64,000 bases of DNA from Adlercreutzia equolifaciens (GCF_029076695.1 NZ_JARFIK010000002.1:434001-498000); one strand, 5' to 3'. Positions 24,320 to 35,311 are shown, numbered from the stretch's first letter. The notes: generated from the letters alone by a model not told the origin. Program-made: numbers and translations.

Positions 24320-25636
24320 ATGGAATCTACTGCTCTGTCTTTCTGGAAGCGCTGTGTAGCGCTGGGGTTGGCCGGTATGCTGGCCGTATCGCTCTGTCCG
24401 GCAACGGCCTTGGCTGCTGATGCGGCCGACGGCACGGATGCCAACACGCCGGGAGCCGTAACTACGCCCGACCAGGACGCGGGTCAAACCACGCCCGACG
24501 CGCCCAGCACGGACGCGGGCGAGGCTACGCCCGACACGCCTGACACCCCGGACACGGACACGCCCGATACCCCGGGCACCGATACCCCGGATACCCCCGG
24601 TGCCGATACCCCGGATACCCCCGGTGCCGACACCCCGGTGACGCCGCCGTCCACGCCCGACACCAGCAAGCCCACTACGCCCACCACGCCGACAAAGCCC
24701 GCGCCGTCCAAGCCGAAGAAGGTGACGGTGTCCTTCATCACCGCCTCGAAGCAGGGCGGAAAGTGGCAGAAGGCCGCCATGGGCCAGCTCATGGGCAAGA
24801 AGATCACTACGAGTCCTATCACGGCCATCCGCATCTACAACAAGTGCAAGAACATTTCCGGCTCCATCAAGTACCGTGTTTACCAGGCCAATAAGGGCTG
24901 GTCGGCCTGGAAGGCCAATGGCACGTCCGCCGGTACGAGCAAGGCTTCTACGGCGGTGCAGGGCATGCAGGTGAAGCTGACGGGCACCCTGGCCAAGACG
25001 TACAACCTGTACTACCGCGTGTATTTGGTGGGCCTGGGCTGGACCGGCTGGGGCACCAACGGTGCGGTGGTGGGTGCCCCCAAGCTGGCCAAGGTGAAGG
25101 CCTACCAGGTGAAGCTGGTGAAGAAATCCAGCAAGGCAACGAACAAGAAGTACAACACGAAGGCGAACCGCAACAGCGCCCGCATTACCACGAAGTCCGG
25201 CACCGAGATGAACACCCAGATGACCATGGCCGCCAAGGCCCAGAGCCAAAGCTCGGCCACGAAGTGGCTCATCCTGGTGGACACCACGAAGAATCGCGTG
25301 GAAATTCTCAAGGGGCAGAAAGGCAATTGGCAGGTGTACAAGTACTGGAAGTGCACCACGGGCGCCTGGGGCTCCCGTACGGTGCGCGGCAAGTTCACCA
25401 TTGGAAGCCGCGGCCTGTCCTTCGGTGAGGAAAAGGGCTATTCCTGCTGGTACTGGACGCAGTTCTACGGCAACTACCTGTTCCACAGCGTGCTGTACAA
25501 CCCGCATTCCCAAACGTCCATCCAGGACGGACGCTTGGGCATCAACGCCTCTCACGGCTGCGTGCGCCTGGCCCTGTCCAATGCCAAGTGGATCAACCGC
25601 AACATCCCCAGCGGCACGAAGGTGTGGACCTACTAG
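24320..25636 (+). CDS. Secreted ChW-repeat L,D-transpeptidase (YkuD domain)
   Basis: L,D-transpeptidases form 3-3 crosslinks in peptidoglycan or attach proteins to it. A signal peptide (residues 1-33) is followed by a repetitive Asp-Thr-Pro linker (DTPDTPG units, about residues 70-115) that would span the wall. Two ChW repeats follow (YRVYQANKGWSAWKANGTSAG, YRVYLVGLGWTGWGTNGAVVG). The YkuD domain covers about residues 310-438 and carries the signature GINASHGCVRLALSNA with His412 and catalytic Cys414. Length and order are normal for Gram-positive anchored L,D-transpeptidases. It has its own promoter and SD (AAAGG), and a strong terminator 70 bp after the stop. The linker DNA is an imperfect tandem repeat likely to vary in length. 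Confidence 0.92.
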   Translation: MESTALSFWKRCVALGLAGMLAVSLCPATALAADAADGTDANTPGAVTTPDQDAGQTTPDAPSTDAGEATPDTPDTPDTDTPDTPGTDTPDTPGADTPDTPGADTPVTPPSTPDTSKPTTPTTPTKPAPSKPKKVTVSFITASKQGGKWQKAAMGQLMGKKITTSPITAIRIYNKCKNISGSIKYRVYQANKGWSAWKANGTSAGTSKASTAVQGMQVKLTGTLAKTYNLYYRVYLVGLGWTGWGTNGAVVGAPKLAKVKAYQVKLVKKSSKATNKKYNTKANRNSARITTKSGTEMNTQMTMAAKAQSQSSATKWLILVDTTKNRVEILKGQKGNWQVYKYWKCTTGAWGSRTVRGKFTIGSRGLSFGEEKGYSCWYWTQFYGNYLFHSVLYNPHSQTSIQDGRLGINASHGCVRLALSNAKWINRNIPSGTKVWTY

Positions 25637-25704
25637 GGGAGGAGCGCTTTTCTCAGTCCCGCGCTGCGGCGGACGCCTTCGGGTAATTCAGAGATTGCAT
25701 GGTG

Positions 25705-25735
25705 AAGCGAGCCGGGAAACCGGCTCGCTTTTTTT
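25705..25735 (+). terminator. Intrinsic terminator after the L,D-transpeptidase gene
   Basis: Perfect stem GCGAGCCGG/CCGGCTCGC (25707-25715/25720-25728) with GAAA loop and a run of T. Confidence 0.95.
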
Positions 25736-25888
25736 GCAAGAACCCCTGTTCAGGTAAGCACGGTTTTTGTAGCTTTCCCTCGTTAAGATTGCGAATCGGT
25801 TGCGGCCCGTTCGAGAAAAATGCTACCATGCTTGCACTTTGCTGACGAAATTGCCGTCGGTGTCAATCGAGTGTAAAAGGAAGCCTCA

Positions 25889-27916
25889 ATGAACTCAAAA
25901 GCACTTCGACTGTCTCTTTCCGCGCTGTTGGTGTTGGCCCTGGTGCCCACGGCCGCCTTTGCCGCCGATGGCCAAGATGCCTCGGCAGCGGCTCCGGTGG
26001 CGGCTCAGGAGAGCCCTGCCCAAAGCTGGCGCTTCACCGACGGCTATCCCCAGAACTACCTGTTGGAACAGGCCGAAGAAGCGGGCATCGCCCTCATGGG
26101 CGCCTTCACCGATGTGGACGACGGCTATCGCGCCACCTGGTCCAACCCCTTCGGCGTGCAATCCTACGCCTACCGCAAGAACCCCACCGATAAGGACACG
26201 GTCATTGCCGTGCCCGGGGTCAAGGAAGTGGGCGTCGACATCTCCTATTTCAACAACGAGAGCGGCGGCAAGTACACGGCCATCGATTGGAAGAAGATGA
26301 AGGCCGACGGCATCACCTTCGCCATTATCCGCGCCGGCGATGGCTCTACTTCGGCCACCGGGTTCTACGACCCTTGGTTCGTGCAGAACATCCAGGGGGC
26401 CAAGGCGGCCGGCATCAAGGTGGGCGTCTACATCTACTCGCGTGCCCTTAACACGAAAAGCTCCGGCGTCAATTCGGTAGGCCACGAGGTGAACCTGGTG
26501 CTCGACCAGATGAGCAAGGCGGGCCTCGGTCCAGCTGATTTGGAGCTGCCGGTGTACTTCGATATGGAGGATGCCACCCAGCGCAAGCTGGCCAAGAAGA
26601 CTATCGGAGACATTGCCGAGGCCTTCTGCACGCAGCTGCAGGCCAAGGGCTACACGGTGGGCATCTACGCTAACCAGGACTGGTTCAACAATGTGCTGAC
26701 CGACACGCGCTTCAGCGCTGCCACCATGAAGAAAAACGGCTGGTCGCGTTGGGTGGCGCGCTATTCCTGGGGATCCAGTTCCTCGGGGGTAGAGTCTACG
26801 GACCTGTGGCAGTTCACTTCGGTGGGCACGGTGGCCGGCACCTCCCGCAAGTACTGCGATGTGAACTTCTCCTACGTGGAGTTCGGCACGGCGGCTAAAA
26901 CCTATCAGGTGAAGTACCAGCTCAACGGTGGCACGCTCTATGCTCCCAATCCCGTGGTGTACACGGGCACGCTGACGCTGCCCACTCCGGTGCGCTCGGG
27001 CTACCGCTTTGACGGCTGGTTCTCGGATGCGGCTCTGACCACGCCTGTTACCTCGCTGTCCAAGAAAAACGCCACGGTCTACGCGAAGTGGACCCAGCCC
27101 TATAAGGTGACCTACGTGCTCAACGGCGGCACGAACCACGCCTCAAACGTAAGCTCGTTCTACACGTCGCTGACGCTGAAGAGTCCCACGCGCTCGGCCT
27201 ACCAGTTCGACGGGTGGCACACCGATGCGGAGTGCACCACGAAGGTAACGAAGCTCACGGCCAGCCACACCACCGACAACAAAGTGACGGTCTACGCCAA
27301 GTGGTCCCAGCCGCATACCGTTACCTATCAGCTGAACGGCGGCAAGAACGTCAGCGGCAACCTGTCGCAGTTCGGAGGAACCCTGACGCTGAAGAACCCC
27401 ACTCGTTCGGGCTACACCTTCGGCGGCTGGTACCTGGAGAAGACGTTCAAGACCAAGGTCACGAAGCTGACGGCTGCGAACACCAAGAACAACAAGGTGA
27501 CGGTCTACGCCAAGTGGTATAAAAACTACAAGATCACGTACAAGCTGAACGGCGGCAAGAACAACAGTGCCAACCCCGCGAAGTACGGCGGCACGCTGGC
27601 GCTGAAGAACCCCACGCGCTCCGGCTATGTGTTCAAGGGCTGGTACACCGACGCGAAGTTCAAGACCAAGGTGACCAACTTGACGGTGACGAAGAACCGC
27701 ACCGTGTACGCCAAGTGGACCAAGCTGACCGGCGTCTACTACAAGGTGACGGCTAAGAGCGGCCTGAACATTCGCAAGACCGCCTCTACCAGTGCCGCCA
27801 TTACCGGCTCGCTCGCCTATAACAAGAAGGTGCTCATTAGCAAAACCAGCAAGGGCTGGGGTAAACTGAGCGATGGCCGTGGTTGGGTCAGCCTGAGCTA
27901 CCTGAAGAAGGCCTAG
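25889..27916 (+). CDS. Secreted GH25 muramidase with four InlB B-repeats and SH3 domain
   Basis: Glycoside hydrolase family 25 enzymes cut the MurNAc-GlcNAc bond. A signal peptide (residues 1-25, ending AAFAAD) is followed by about 80 residues of unknown role. The GH25 domain spans about residues 115-335: VGVDISYFNNESG holds the first catalytic-site Asp, and VYFDMED the DxE pair. Then come four InlB B-repeats (each beginning Y-x-V-x-Y-x-LNGG and ending VYAKW, about residues 340-615) and a C-terminal bacterial SH3 domain (GLNIRKTASTSAAITGSL) that likely binds wall peptide. The gene is the first of two tandem paralogues; their upstream ends share GAGTGTAAAAGGA. Whether it remodels its own wall or attacks other bacteria is open. 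Confidence 0.93.
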   Translation: MNSKALRLSLSALLVLALVPTAAFAADGQDASAAAPVAAQESPAQSWRFTDGYPQNYLLEQAEEAGIALMGAFTDVDDGYRATWSNPFGVQSYAYRKNPTDKDTVIAVPGVKEVGVDISYFNNESGGKYTAIDWKKMKADGITFAIIRAGDGSTSATGFYDPWFVQNIQGAKAAGIKVGVYIYSRALNTKSSGVNSVGHEVNLVLDQMSKAGLGPADLELPVYFDMEDATQRKLAKKTIGDIAEAFCTQLQAKGYTVGIYANQDWFNNVLTDTRFSAATMKKNGWSRWVARYSWGSSSSGVESTDLWQFTSVGTVAGTSRKYCDVNFSYVEFGTAAKTYQVKYQLNGGTLYAPNPVVYTGTLTLPTPVRSGYRFDGWFSDAALTTPVTSLSKKNATVYAKWTQPYKVTYVLNGGTNHASNVSSFYTSLTLKSPTRSAYQFDGWHTDAECTTKVTKLTASHTTDNKVTVYAKWSQPHTVTYQLNGGKNVSGNLSQFGGTLTLKNPTRSGYTFGGWYLEKTFKTKVTKLTAANTKNNKVTVYAKWYKNYKITYKLNGGKNNSANPAKYGGTLALKNPTRSGYVFKGWYTDAKFKTKVTNLTVTKNRTVYAKWTKLTGVYYKVTAKSGLNIRKTASTSAAITGSLAYNKKVLISKTSKGWGKLSDGRGWVSLSYLKKA

Positions 27917-28089
27917 CCGGCACGAAAGCTGCGACGGGTCAGCCCCGGCAGCGCGCTGGCAGTCATCCCGCAAGGCGCGGATGGTGCGGCAGGGGACGCA
28001 GGAGACCGTCCTCGCTGCCGGCATAAAAGAAGCGAAACCGCCCGAAGGGCGTGAGCGGAACATAGCGGACGAGTGTAAAAGGACCATCA

Positions 28090-29802
28090 ATGCAGAAGAC
28101 ACTCAAAATCCTGCTGACCGGCGCGCTGGTCAGCGCCTTGGTTCCCGCGGTTGCCGTGGCCGACGAGTCTGCCCAGGCCAGTTCCTGGATGGATGCGGTC
28201 ATGGACGTGGTGCAGGACAACAAGAATCTGCCGCCCGTGGAGGGGGAGCAGGCCAACGGCGTTAAGGCGAACAGTTGGCGCTTTACCAACGGCTACCCCA
28301 ACGATGTGCTCAGCGAGACGGCGGGCAGCCTCGGCTTCGACTCCTTCGGCGCCTGGAGCGATTTGGGCCAGGGCGATTTGGATATCAGCTCCACCTGGAC
28401 CAAGCCCAACGGCATCTCCACCTACACCGTGCGCAAGACCCCTACCTCCAAGGACACCATCATCAAGGTGCCCGGATCGCTGGCCGTGGGCATCGACGTG
28501 TCGGCCCACAACAACCAGCCCGGCGGTACCAAGTACGGTGCCATCGATTGGCAGAAGGTGAAGTCCGAGGGCGTCACCTTCGCCCTTATTCGCTGCGGCT
28601 ATGGCAGCGACTACGCCAACCAGGACGATCAGTGGTTCGCCGAAAACTACCGCGGCGCCAAAGCCGCGGGGCTGCAAGTGGGCGTCTATCTGTACTCCTA
28701 TGCTCCTAAGGCCACGGGCGCGGCTCCCTCGGCCACCAACGAGGCCCAGCACGTGCTGCGCATTCTGCAAGAGAACGGCATCAAGCCCGCCGATCTTGCT
28801 TTGCCGGTGTATTTGGATTTGGAGGACAAGTCTCAAGAGAGTTTGAAGCGCGGCACCTTGGGAGCCATCGCCAAGGAGTTCTGCTCGGTGCTCCAGAACG
28901 CCGGATACTCCGTGGGCATCTACGCCAACCAGTACTGGTTCAACACCGTGCTCAAGAACGACGACCCCGTGTTCGATCCGGCCACCATGAAGAAGAACGG
29001 CTGGTCGCGCTGGGTAGCCCGCTATGCCGCTACCACCAGCTCCGAGGTGGAGGGCACGGATATTTGGCAATTCACCTGCATCGGCAAGGTGGAGGGCACC
29101 CCGAAAACCTACTGCGACGTGAACTTCGCCTATCTCAACTTTGCCGAGAGTGGCACGACGGCTCCTGCCGAGCCTGCTCCGGCGAAACCGGCGGCCACCT
29201 CGTTCAAGGTAGCTTACGTGCTCAACGGCGGCAAGAACCACAAGAGCAACCCCGCTAAGGCCACGGGCACGCTGACGCTCAAGAGCCCCACGCGCTCCGG
29301 CTACACCTTCGGCGGGTGGTATACCGACAAGAAGCTCACCAAGAAGGTGACGAAGGTGTCGGCGGCCAATGCATCGAACGGGAAGGTGACGCTGTACGCC
29401 AAGTGGTACAAGAACTACAAGGTCACGTACAAGCTGAACGGCGGCAAGAACAACAGCGCCAACCCCGCGAAGTACGGCGGCGTGCTGGCGCTCAAGAACC
29501 CCACGCGGGCGGGCTACGTCTTTGTCGGCTGGTGCACCGACAAGAAGCTTACCAAGACCACTACGAAGCTGACCGTGACGAAGAACCGCACGGTGTATGC
29601 GAAGTGGACCAAGGCGAAGAAGGGCACCTACGTAGTGACTTCGGATAACGGCCTGTTCATACGTGCGAAGGCCTCCACGTCGGCCTCCATCCTGGGCGGT
29701 CTTTCCTATAACCAGAAGGTGCGTGTGGTAAAGGTGAGCCAAGGCTGGGGTCAGCTGGACAGCGGTGGCTGGATCAACTTGAGCTATGCGCGGTTGGCGT
29801 AG
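28090..29802 (+). CDS. Secreted GH25 muramidase with two InlB B-repeats and SH3 domain
   Basis: Paralogue of the gene 170 bp upstream. It has a signal peptide (residues 1-24, ending AVAD), a region shared with the paralogue (SWRFTNGYPNDVLSE), then GH25: VGIDVSAHNNQPGG with the first Asp and VYLDLEDKS with the DxE pair, WVARYAA near its end. After a Pro/Ala linker come two InlB B-repeats instead of four (YVLNGGKNHKSNPAKATG, YKLNGGKNNSANPAKYGG) and a C-terminal SH3 domain (GLFIRAKASTSASILGGL). The last InlB repeat is nearly identical in DNA between the two genes, pointing to recent duplication or gene conversion, while the catalytic domains have diverged more. SD AAAGGA precedes ATG. Confidence 0.93.
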   Translation: MQKTLKILLTGALVSALVPAVAVADESAQASSWMDAVMDVVQDNKNLPPVEGEQANGVKANSWRFTNGYPNDVLSETAGSLGFDSFGAWSDLGQGDLDISSTWTKPNGISTYTVRKTPTSKDTIIKVPGSLAVGIDVSAHNNQPGGTKYGAIDWQKVKSEGVTFALIRCGYGSDYANQDDQWFAENYRGAKAAGLQVGVYLYSYAPKATGAAPSATNEAQHVLRILQENGIKPADLALPVYLDLEDKSQESLKRGTLGAIAKEFCSVLQNAGYSVGIYANQYWFNTVLKNDDPVFDPATMKKNGWSRWVARYAATTSSEVEGTDIWQFTCIGKVEGTPKTYCDVNFAYLNFAESGTTAPAEPAPAKPAATSFKVAYVLNGGKNHKSNPAKATGTLTLKSPTRSGYTFGGWYTDKKLTKKVTKVSAANASNGKVTLYAKWYKNYKVTYKLNGGKNNSANPAKYGGVLALKNPTRAGYVFVGWCTDKKLTKTTTKLTVTKNRTVYAKWTKAKKGTYVVTSDNGLFIRAKASTSASILGGLSYNQKVRVVKVSQGWGQLDSGGWINLSYARLA

Positions 29803-29912
29803 GTGCGACGGAGTAGCGGAAGAGCGTCGACGCACCGCACGGCTGAGCCCCTGGCACCGATCGGTCTCTCGGACGGGGACCCGAAAGGCCAAGTGGTCAG
29901 GGAGAGAGCAAC

Positions 29913-29943
29913 AAAAACGGCGAGCCGTGGGCTCGCCGTTTTT
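29913..29943. terminator. Bidirectional intrinsic terminator
   Basis: Perfect 14-bp stem AAAAACGGCGAGCC/GGCTCGCCGTTTTT with GTG loop, placed between the convergent muramidase and Hpt genes; A-run and T-run serve both strands. Confidence 0.95.
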
Positions 29944-29977
29944 GTATCGTCAGGAGGTGTGGGCGGAAGAGAAGCGC

Positions 29978-30346
29978 TTAGAGCGTGCCGTCCTGCCAGG
30001 CAAGCAGGCCCTCGATAACCTTCTTGTGGGCGGCTTCAACCTGCGGCAGGTACTTGATGGCGGCCTCGGACTCGCCGGCGTACAGGGCGTCGGACACCAA
30101 GGTGGCGGTTTCGTACAGATCCTTGAAGGACAGGTTGCCGGCAACGCCCTTGAGGGCGTGGGCCTCGCTGTAGCCGTCGGAGAAGTCGTGGGCCTCAATG
30201 GCGGCCTGCAGGGCTACCAGGTGACTGTCGTCCAGGTACTTCATGGCCAGTCGTTCGTACAAGTCGGCGTTGTCGCCGAAGCGATCCATGGCGTCAACGT
30301 AGTCGATGCCATAGGGGGCCAGTTTATCTGCAAGCGTCTCGCTCAT
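29978..30346 (-). CDS. Orphan histidine phosphotransfer (Hpt) domain protein
   Basis: Hpt proteins are four-helix bundles that relay phosphate between response-regulator domains. The 122-aa protein has the signature AHALKGVAGNLSF (phospho-acceptor His about residue 62) in the expected helix, and its length matches a stand-alone Hpt domain. No histidine kinase or receiver gene is in the window, so its partners are elsewhere. ATG 30346 has GAAAGGAAAAAGCC upstream. It lies downstream of tgt on the same strand but 233 bp away, probably with its own promoter. Confidence 0.9.
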   Translation of the reverse strand: MSETLADKLAPYGIDYVDAMDRFGDNADLYERLAMKYLDDSHLVALQAAIEAHDFSDGYSEAHALKGVAGNLSFKDLYETATLVSDALYAGESEAAIKYLPQVEAAHKKVIEGLLAWQDGTL

Positions 30347-30488
30347 GGCTTTTTCCTTTCATGCAAAGACGGGGCACGCCGGAGGGTGGCGCTCTCTCTC
30401 TTCTCCTCTTCGAAAGATACATCCGTCTGTTCGTCGTTGGAGTTTAGTTTAACCACTCGTCAGAGTGCTGTCAGGGCTGCGTTTTACT

Positions 30489-30517
30489 CGTTGACGTTCT
30501 GTAGATGAATGTCAACG
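30489..30517. promoter_or_regulatory. Inverted repeat CGTTGAC-N15-GTCAACG upstream of the Hpt gene
   Basis: Half-sites 30489-30495 and 30511-30517 are exact complements and lie in the AT-richer stretch that should hold the Hpt promoter (TTGACA is present on the minus strand in the right half). A regulator-binding site is plausible but not shown. Confidence 0.35.
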
Positions 30518-30579
30518 TTTCGTAACAATGCGTTTATCTTTCTGTAACTTGACGAAACTGCTCAGGTTTGAAACGAGCC

Positions 30580-32621
<2,042 letters not shown>

Positions 32622-32645
32622 GGTTCCTCCTGGGAGTCTCCGAGG

Positions 32646-32851
32646 GTTCCCGACGGAGGGAGAGGGCTCTGCGGCGGAGACTTCGCGCTTTTCCCGCTGC
32701 GAATGCGGCAAAAAGAAACAGAGAAGATGATGCCCATAAGTCGGTACTATCCCTGGCCTTATGCTGGCGAAGTGGAATCTGTTTCTTAACGGCCGCGTTC
32801 TCCGCGGGGCGCTCAGACACCGCCGCAGAGCCCTCTCCCTCCGTCGGGAAC
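32646..32851. repeat. Structured intergenic element, family 3, copy A
   Basis: A perfect 32-bp inverted repeat (32646-32677/32820-32851) encloses a core of about 140 bp with two nested stems: GAATGCGGC with GCCGCGTTC, and AAGAAACAG with CTGTTTCTT. The central segment contains CCCATAAGTCGGTACTATCC. The core recurs at 41917-42057, with base changes in the nested stems that keep pairing. It lies between the divergent HAD and queA genes. Confidence 0.85.
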
Positions 32852-32916
32852 GCTGCGGCTTTACCTAGTTGATCGTGGTAGTATACCGCCGAACGAAAAT
32901 GCTAAGGAGCGATTCC

Positions 32917-34200
32917 ATGAGAACGGATGATTTCGACTACAACTTGCCCGAGGAGCTTATCGCCCAGGAGCCGGCGGCGGTGCGCGACGAGTGCCGTCTG
33001 CTAGTGATGGACCGCCAAAGCGGGGAAGTGGAGGATCGCATCTTCCGCGACATTATCGAGTACCTGGAGCCGGGCGATTTGCTGGTGGCCAACGAGACCC
33101 GCGTCATGCCGGCGCGCCTTCTGGGCGCCAAGCGCGGCACGGGCGGGGCGGCCGAGGTGTTCCTGCTGCGCGAATGCGGCGGTCCTGAGCCGCGTACGAA
33201 CCGCGTGGCCTTCTGGGAGGTGCTCGTGCGCCCCGGCAAGCGCCTGAAGCCGGGATCGGGGGCCGTGGTGGACTTCACCAACGCCGAGGGCGAGGTCGTA
33301 CTGTCGGCCGAGATCATCGACTGGGCGAAGGGGGCGCAGAAGGGCGAGCGCGTGGCGAAGCTGACCACGCCGCTGCCCTCGCTGGACGAGGCGCTGCACG
33401 CCGTGGGCCACACGCCGCTGCCGCCCTACATCAAGGATTATGCCGGCGACGAGGAGCTGTACCAGACGGTGTACTCCCGCCGGGAAAGCTCCGCGGCCGC
33501 CCCTACAGCGGGGCTGCACTTCACGCCCCAGCTCATCGAGCGTTTGCGCGAGGCGGGTATCGGCTGGGCCACGGTGGAGCTGGAGGTGGGCCTTGACACC
33601 TTCCGCGTGGTGGACGAGGAGAACCCCGCTGACCACGTCATTCATACGGAGTTCTACACGGTGCCTCAGGCTACGGTGGACGCGGTGAACGCCGCCCACG
33701 CTGCCGGCAAGCGCGTCATCGCCGTGGGTACCACCAGCGTACGCAGCCTGGAAAGTGCCTGGGACCCGACGGCCGGCGGCGCGGGCAAGGGCGCGGCCGC
33801 TGGCTCGGATGCCACGGAGGAAGCCGCGGATGCGGAAGGCGCGGCGAAGGCTGCGTCGGCGGACGCGGATTGGGACGTTGGCGCTGGGCCGACCACCGGC
33901 GCTGGCGCGGATGCCGCGGAGGGGGCCGCAGCTACGTCGGATGAGGCTATCGTCGATGGGGCGGCGGGGGAGGGCGCCCTGGTGGCGCGCGATCGCGAGG
34001 CCACGAGCCTGTACATCCTGCCGGGCTACCAGTTCCATGTGGTAGACGCCCTCATCACGAACTTCCATGTGCCGAAGTCAACGCTCATGATGCTGGTCAG
34101 CGCCTTCTCCAGCCGCGAGAACATCATGACCGCCTACCAGCACGCCATCGACGAGCGCTATCGTCTCCTCTCCTTCGGCGACGCCATGTTCCTGCACTAG
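32917..34200 (+). CDS. queA: S-adenosylmethionine:tRNA ribosyltransferase-isomerase
   Basis: QueA transfers ribosyl from SAM to preQ1-tRNA to form epoxyqueuosine. Family blocks: FDYNLPEELIAQEP at the start, VANETRVMPARLLG, GHTPLPPYIK, ESSAAAPTAGLHFT, LEVGLDTFRVV, GTTSVRSLESA, and LYILPGYQFHVVDALITNFHVPKS near the end. Between GTTSVRSLESA and SLYILPGY sits an unusual insertion of about 70 residues, rich in Ala, Gly and Asp (nucleotides about 33770-33990), which extends the protein to 427 aa from the usual 340-350. It enters at a surface loop position. ATG 32917 is preceded by AAGGAG. It is divergent from HAD-tgt. Confidence 0.96.
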   Translation: MRTDDFDYNLPEELIAQEPAAVRDECRLLVMDRQSGEVEDRIFRDIIEYLEPGDLLVANETRVMPARLLGAKRGTGGAAEVFLLRECGGPEPRTNRVAFWEVLVRPGKRLKPGSGAVVDFTNAEGEVVLSAEIIDWAKGAQKGERVAKLTTPLPSLDEALHAVGHTPLPPYIKDYAGDEELYQTVYSRRESSAAAPTAGLHFTPQLIERLREAGIGWATVELEVGLDTFRVVDEENPADHVIHTEFYTVPQATVDAVNAAHAAGKRVIAVGTTSVRSLESAWDPTAGGAGKGAAAGSDATEEAADAEGAAKAASADADWDVGAGPTTGAGADAAEGAAATSDEAIVDGAAGEGALVARDREATSLYILPGYQFHVVDALITNFHVPKSTLMMLVSAFSSRENIMTAYQHAIDERYRLLSFGDAMFLH

Positions 34201-34327
34201 GAGGCTGCCAGGCTCAGGGGCCAAGCGAGCTCGGGGACTCCCTACTGGTCCCTGGGGCTCCGACGGCTGAGAGGGTTGAGAGGGCTGAGAGGCTTGCTGG
34301 CTTAGGGAGCCTCGCCGGGCCGGTCGC

Positions 34328-34564
34328 CTCTTGCCAAGTGGCTCTTTTTGACGCACGTTTTGCGAAAGCATGCCAAAATCGGGCGTTTGGCAAGAGCTCG
34401 CTGACGCATATCGCAATTTCTCTCAATGCTCACCTGGGAAAATGTTTTACGAAGACCGCTGAGCGCGATCAGCGCGGCCCTTTCCCTCTTGCCAGCCGCG
34501 TTCTTTTGGCAGGTTTTCCGAAGTAGGCTGGCGAAAAAGGGCGATTGGCAAGAGTTGTAACCGT
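34328..34564. repeat. Two 69-bp palindromic units with CTCTTGCCAA/TTGGCAAGAG ends
   Basis: 34328-34396 begins CTCTTGCCAA and ends TTGGCAAGAG; 34496-34564 begins CTCTTGCCA and ends TTGGCAAGAG, and has the same 69-bp length. Related half-motifs continue to 34656 (GTGACAAGAG, CTGGCAAGAG). This occupies the non-coding gap after queA; open frames across it lack credible starts. Confidence 0.6.
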
Positions 34565-34666
34565 CGCGCCGAAGTAGTCCGGCGAAAAGGGGATAGTGAC
34601 AAGAGGTGTGCCTACCGCACCCAGGCGGCCCCTCGAAGGGGTCAGCTGGCAAGAGCTGAGGTGGTA

Positions 34667-35010
34667 GGTTCCAGAATTTGCGGGTTTGGTACCTACGACC
34701 TTGGGGCGGCGGAAATCTGACCTGGGATTATACCAGACAGGGGAACCAATCGCCCTGTTTTTGACGACGCCCAGGGAACCAAAGCCCCCGATCCTGGAAC
34801 CTGGCCCGGCTATGGGGCGGCGGCGGGGGACCGAAAGCCTGCATTCTGGCAGCTGGAGGTCGCAGAGGGGCGCGCTCGGGGAACCAAATGCGCCTATCCT
34901 GGAACTCGGTCCCGCGACGAGGTCCCCGACGATACCAAACACGCCGATCTTGGAACTTCGGCTCACGAAGTTCTTTACTTCGGGGCCGAAACGCTCTCAT
35001 CCTGAACTCC
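34667..35010. repeat. Degenerate 52-bp-period repeat array, family 2, copy A
   Basis: A module with consensus GGAACCAAAGCNCCCGATCC followed by TGGAACC recurs with starts near 34740, 34774, 34827, 34878, 34929 and 34981, giving a period of 51-53 bp after the first step. One inverted module (34667-34693, GGTTCCAG...TTTGGTACC) leads the array. The array is repeated in the same orientation at 38629-38996. It is non-coding as far as I can see. Confidence 0.8.
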
Positions 35011-35311
35011 TGAAGCTCTGCAAGCGCGTTGCGGAGTGCCTTTTTCTTTCCTGATATATTCCCAGTTCAAAGTAGGGGATTACGAAAAAGATTAGGGGAA
35101 TAATCTTTTTCTTGCCTGTCTTCCGATGTGCAATTTTGACTCGGCGTCCATAGTGGGGCCCGTCGCAAGGCACGGCAGTCCCGATCGGCGGCGGCAACCA
35201 AGCCGCAGCCGCAGCTACTGCCGAGCGACGGCATCACTGGGAGGGCGCGGGGCGCCCGCAGAGGCGCCCGGGCATTACGCTCCAAGCGCAAAGGAAAGAG
35301 AGGGAATCATT
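35011..35311 (+). promoter_or_regulatory. Upstream region of the flavoprotein gene, with TATATT box and 11-bp inverted repeat
   Basis: TATATT lies at 35055-35060. A perfect inverted repeat GAAAAAGATTA/TAATCTTTTTC with GGGGAA between (35084-35111) follows; it can act as a regulator site or a weak terminator/attenuator because the right arm ends in a T-run. About 200 nt of GC-rich leader then precede the SD (GAGAGGG) of the gene at 35312. Confidence 0.4.

Noticed and set aside
34740-35010. CRISPR-like appearance of the 52-bp-period arrays (about 28 conserved plus 24 variable bases)
   Set aside because: The repeats are degenerate, the spacer parts are themselves conserved between modules and between the two arrays, and there are no cas genes.
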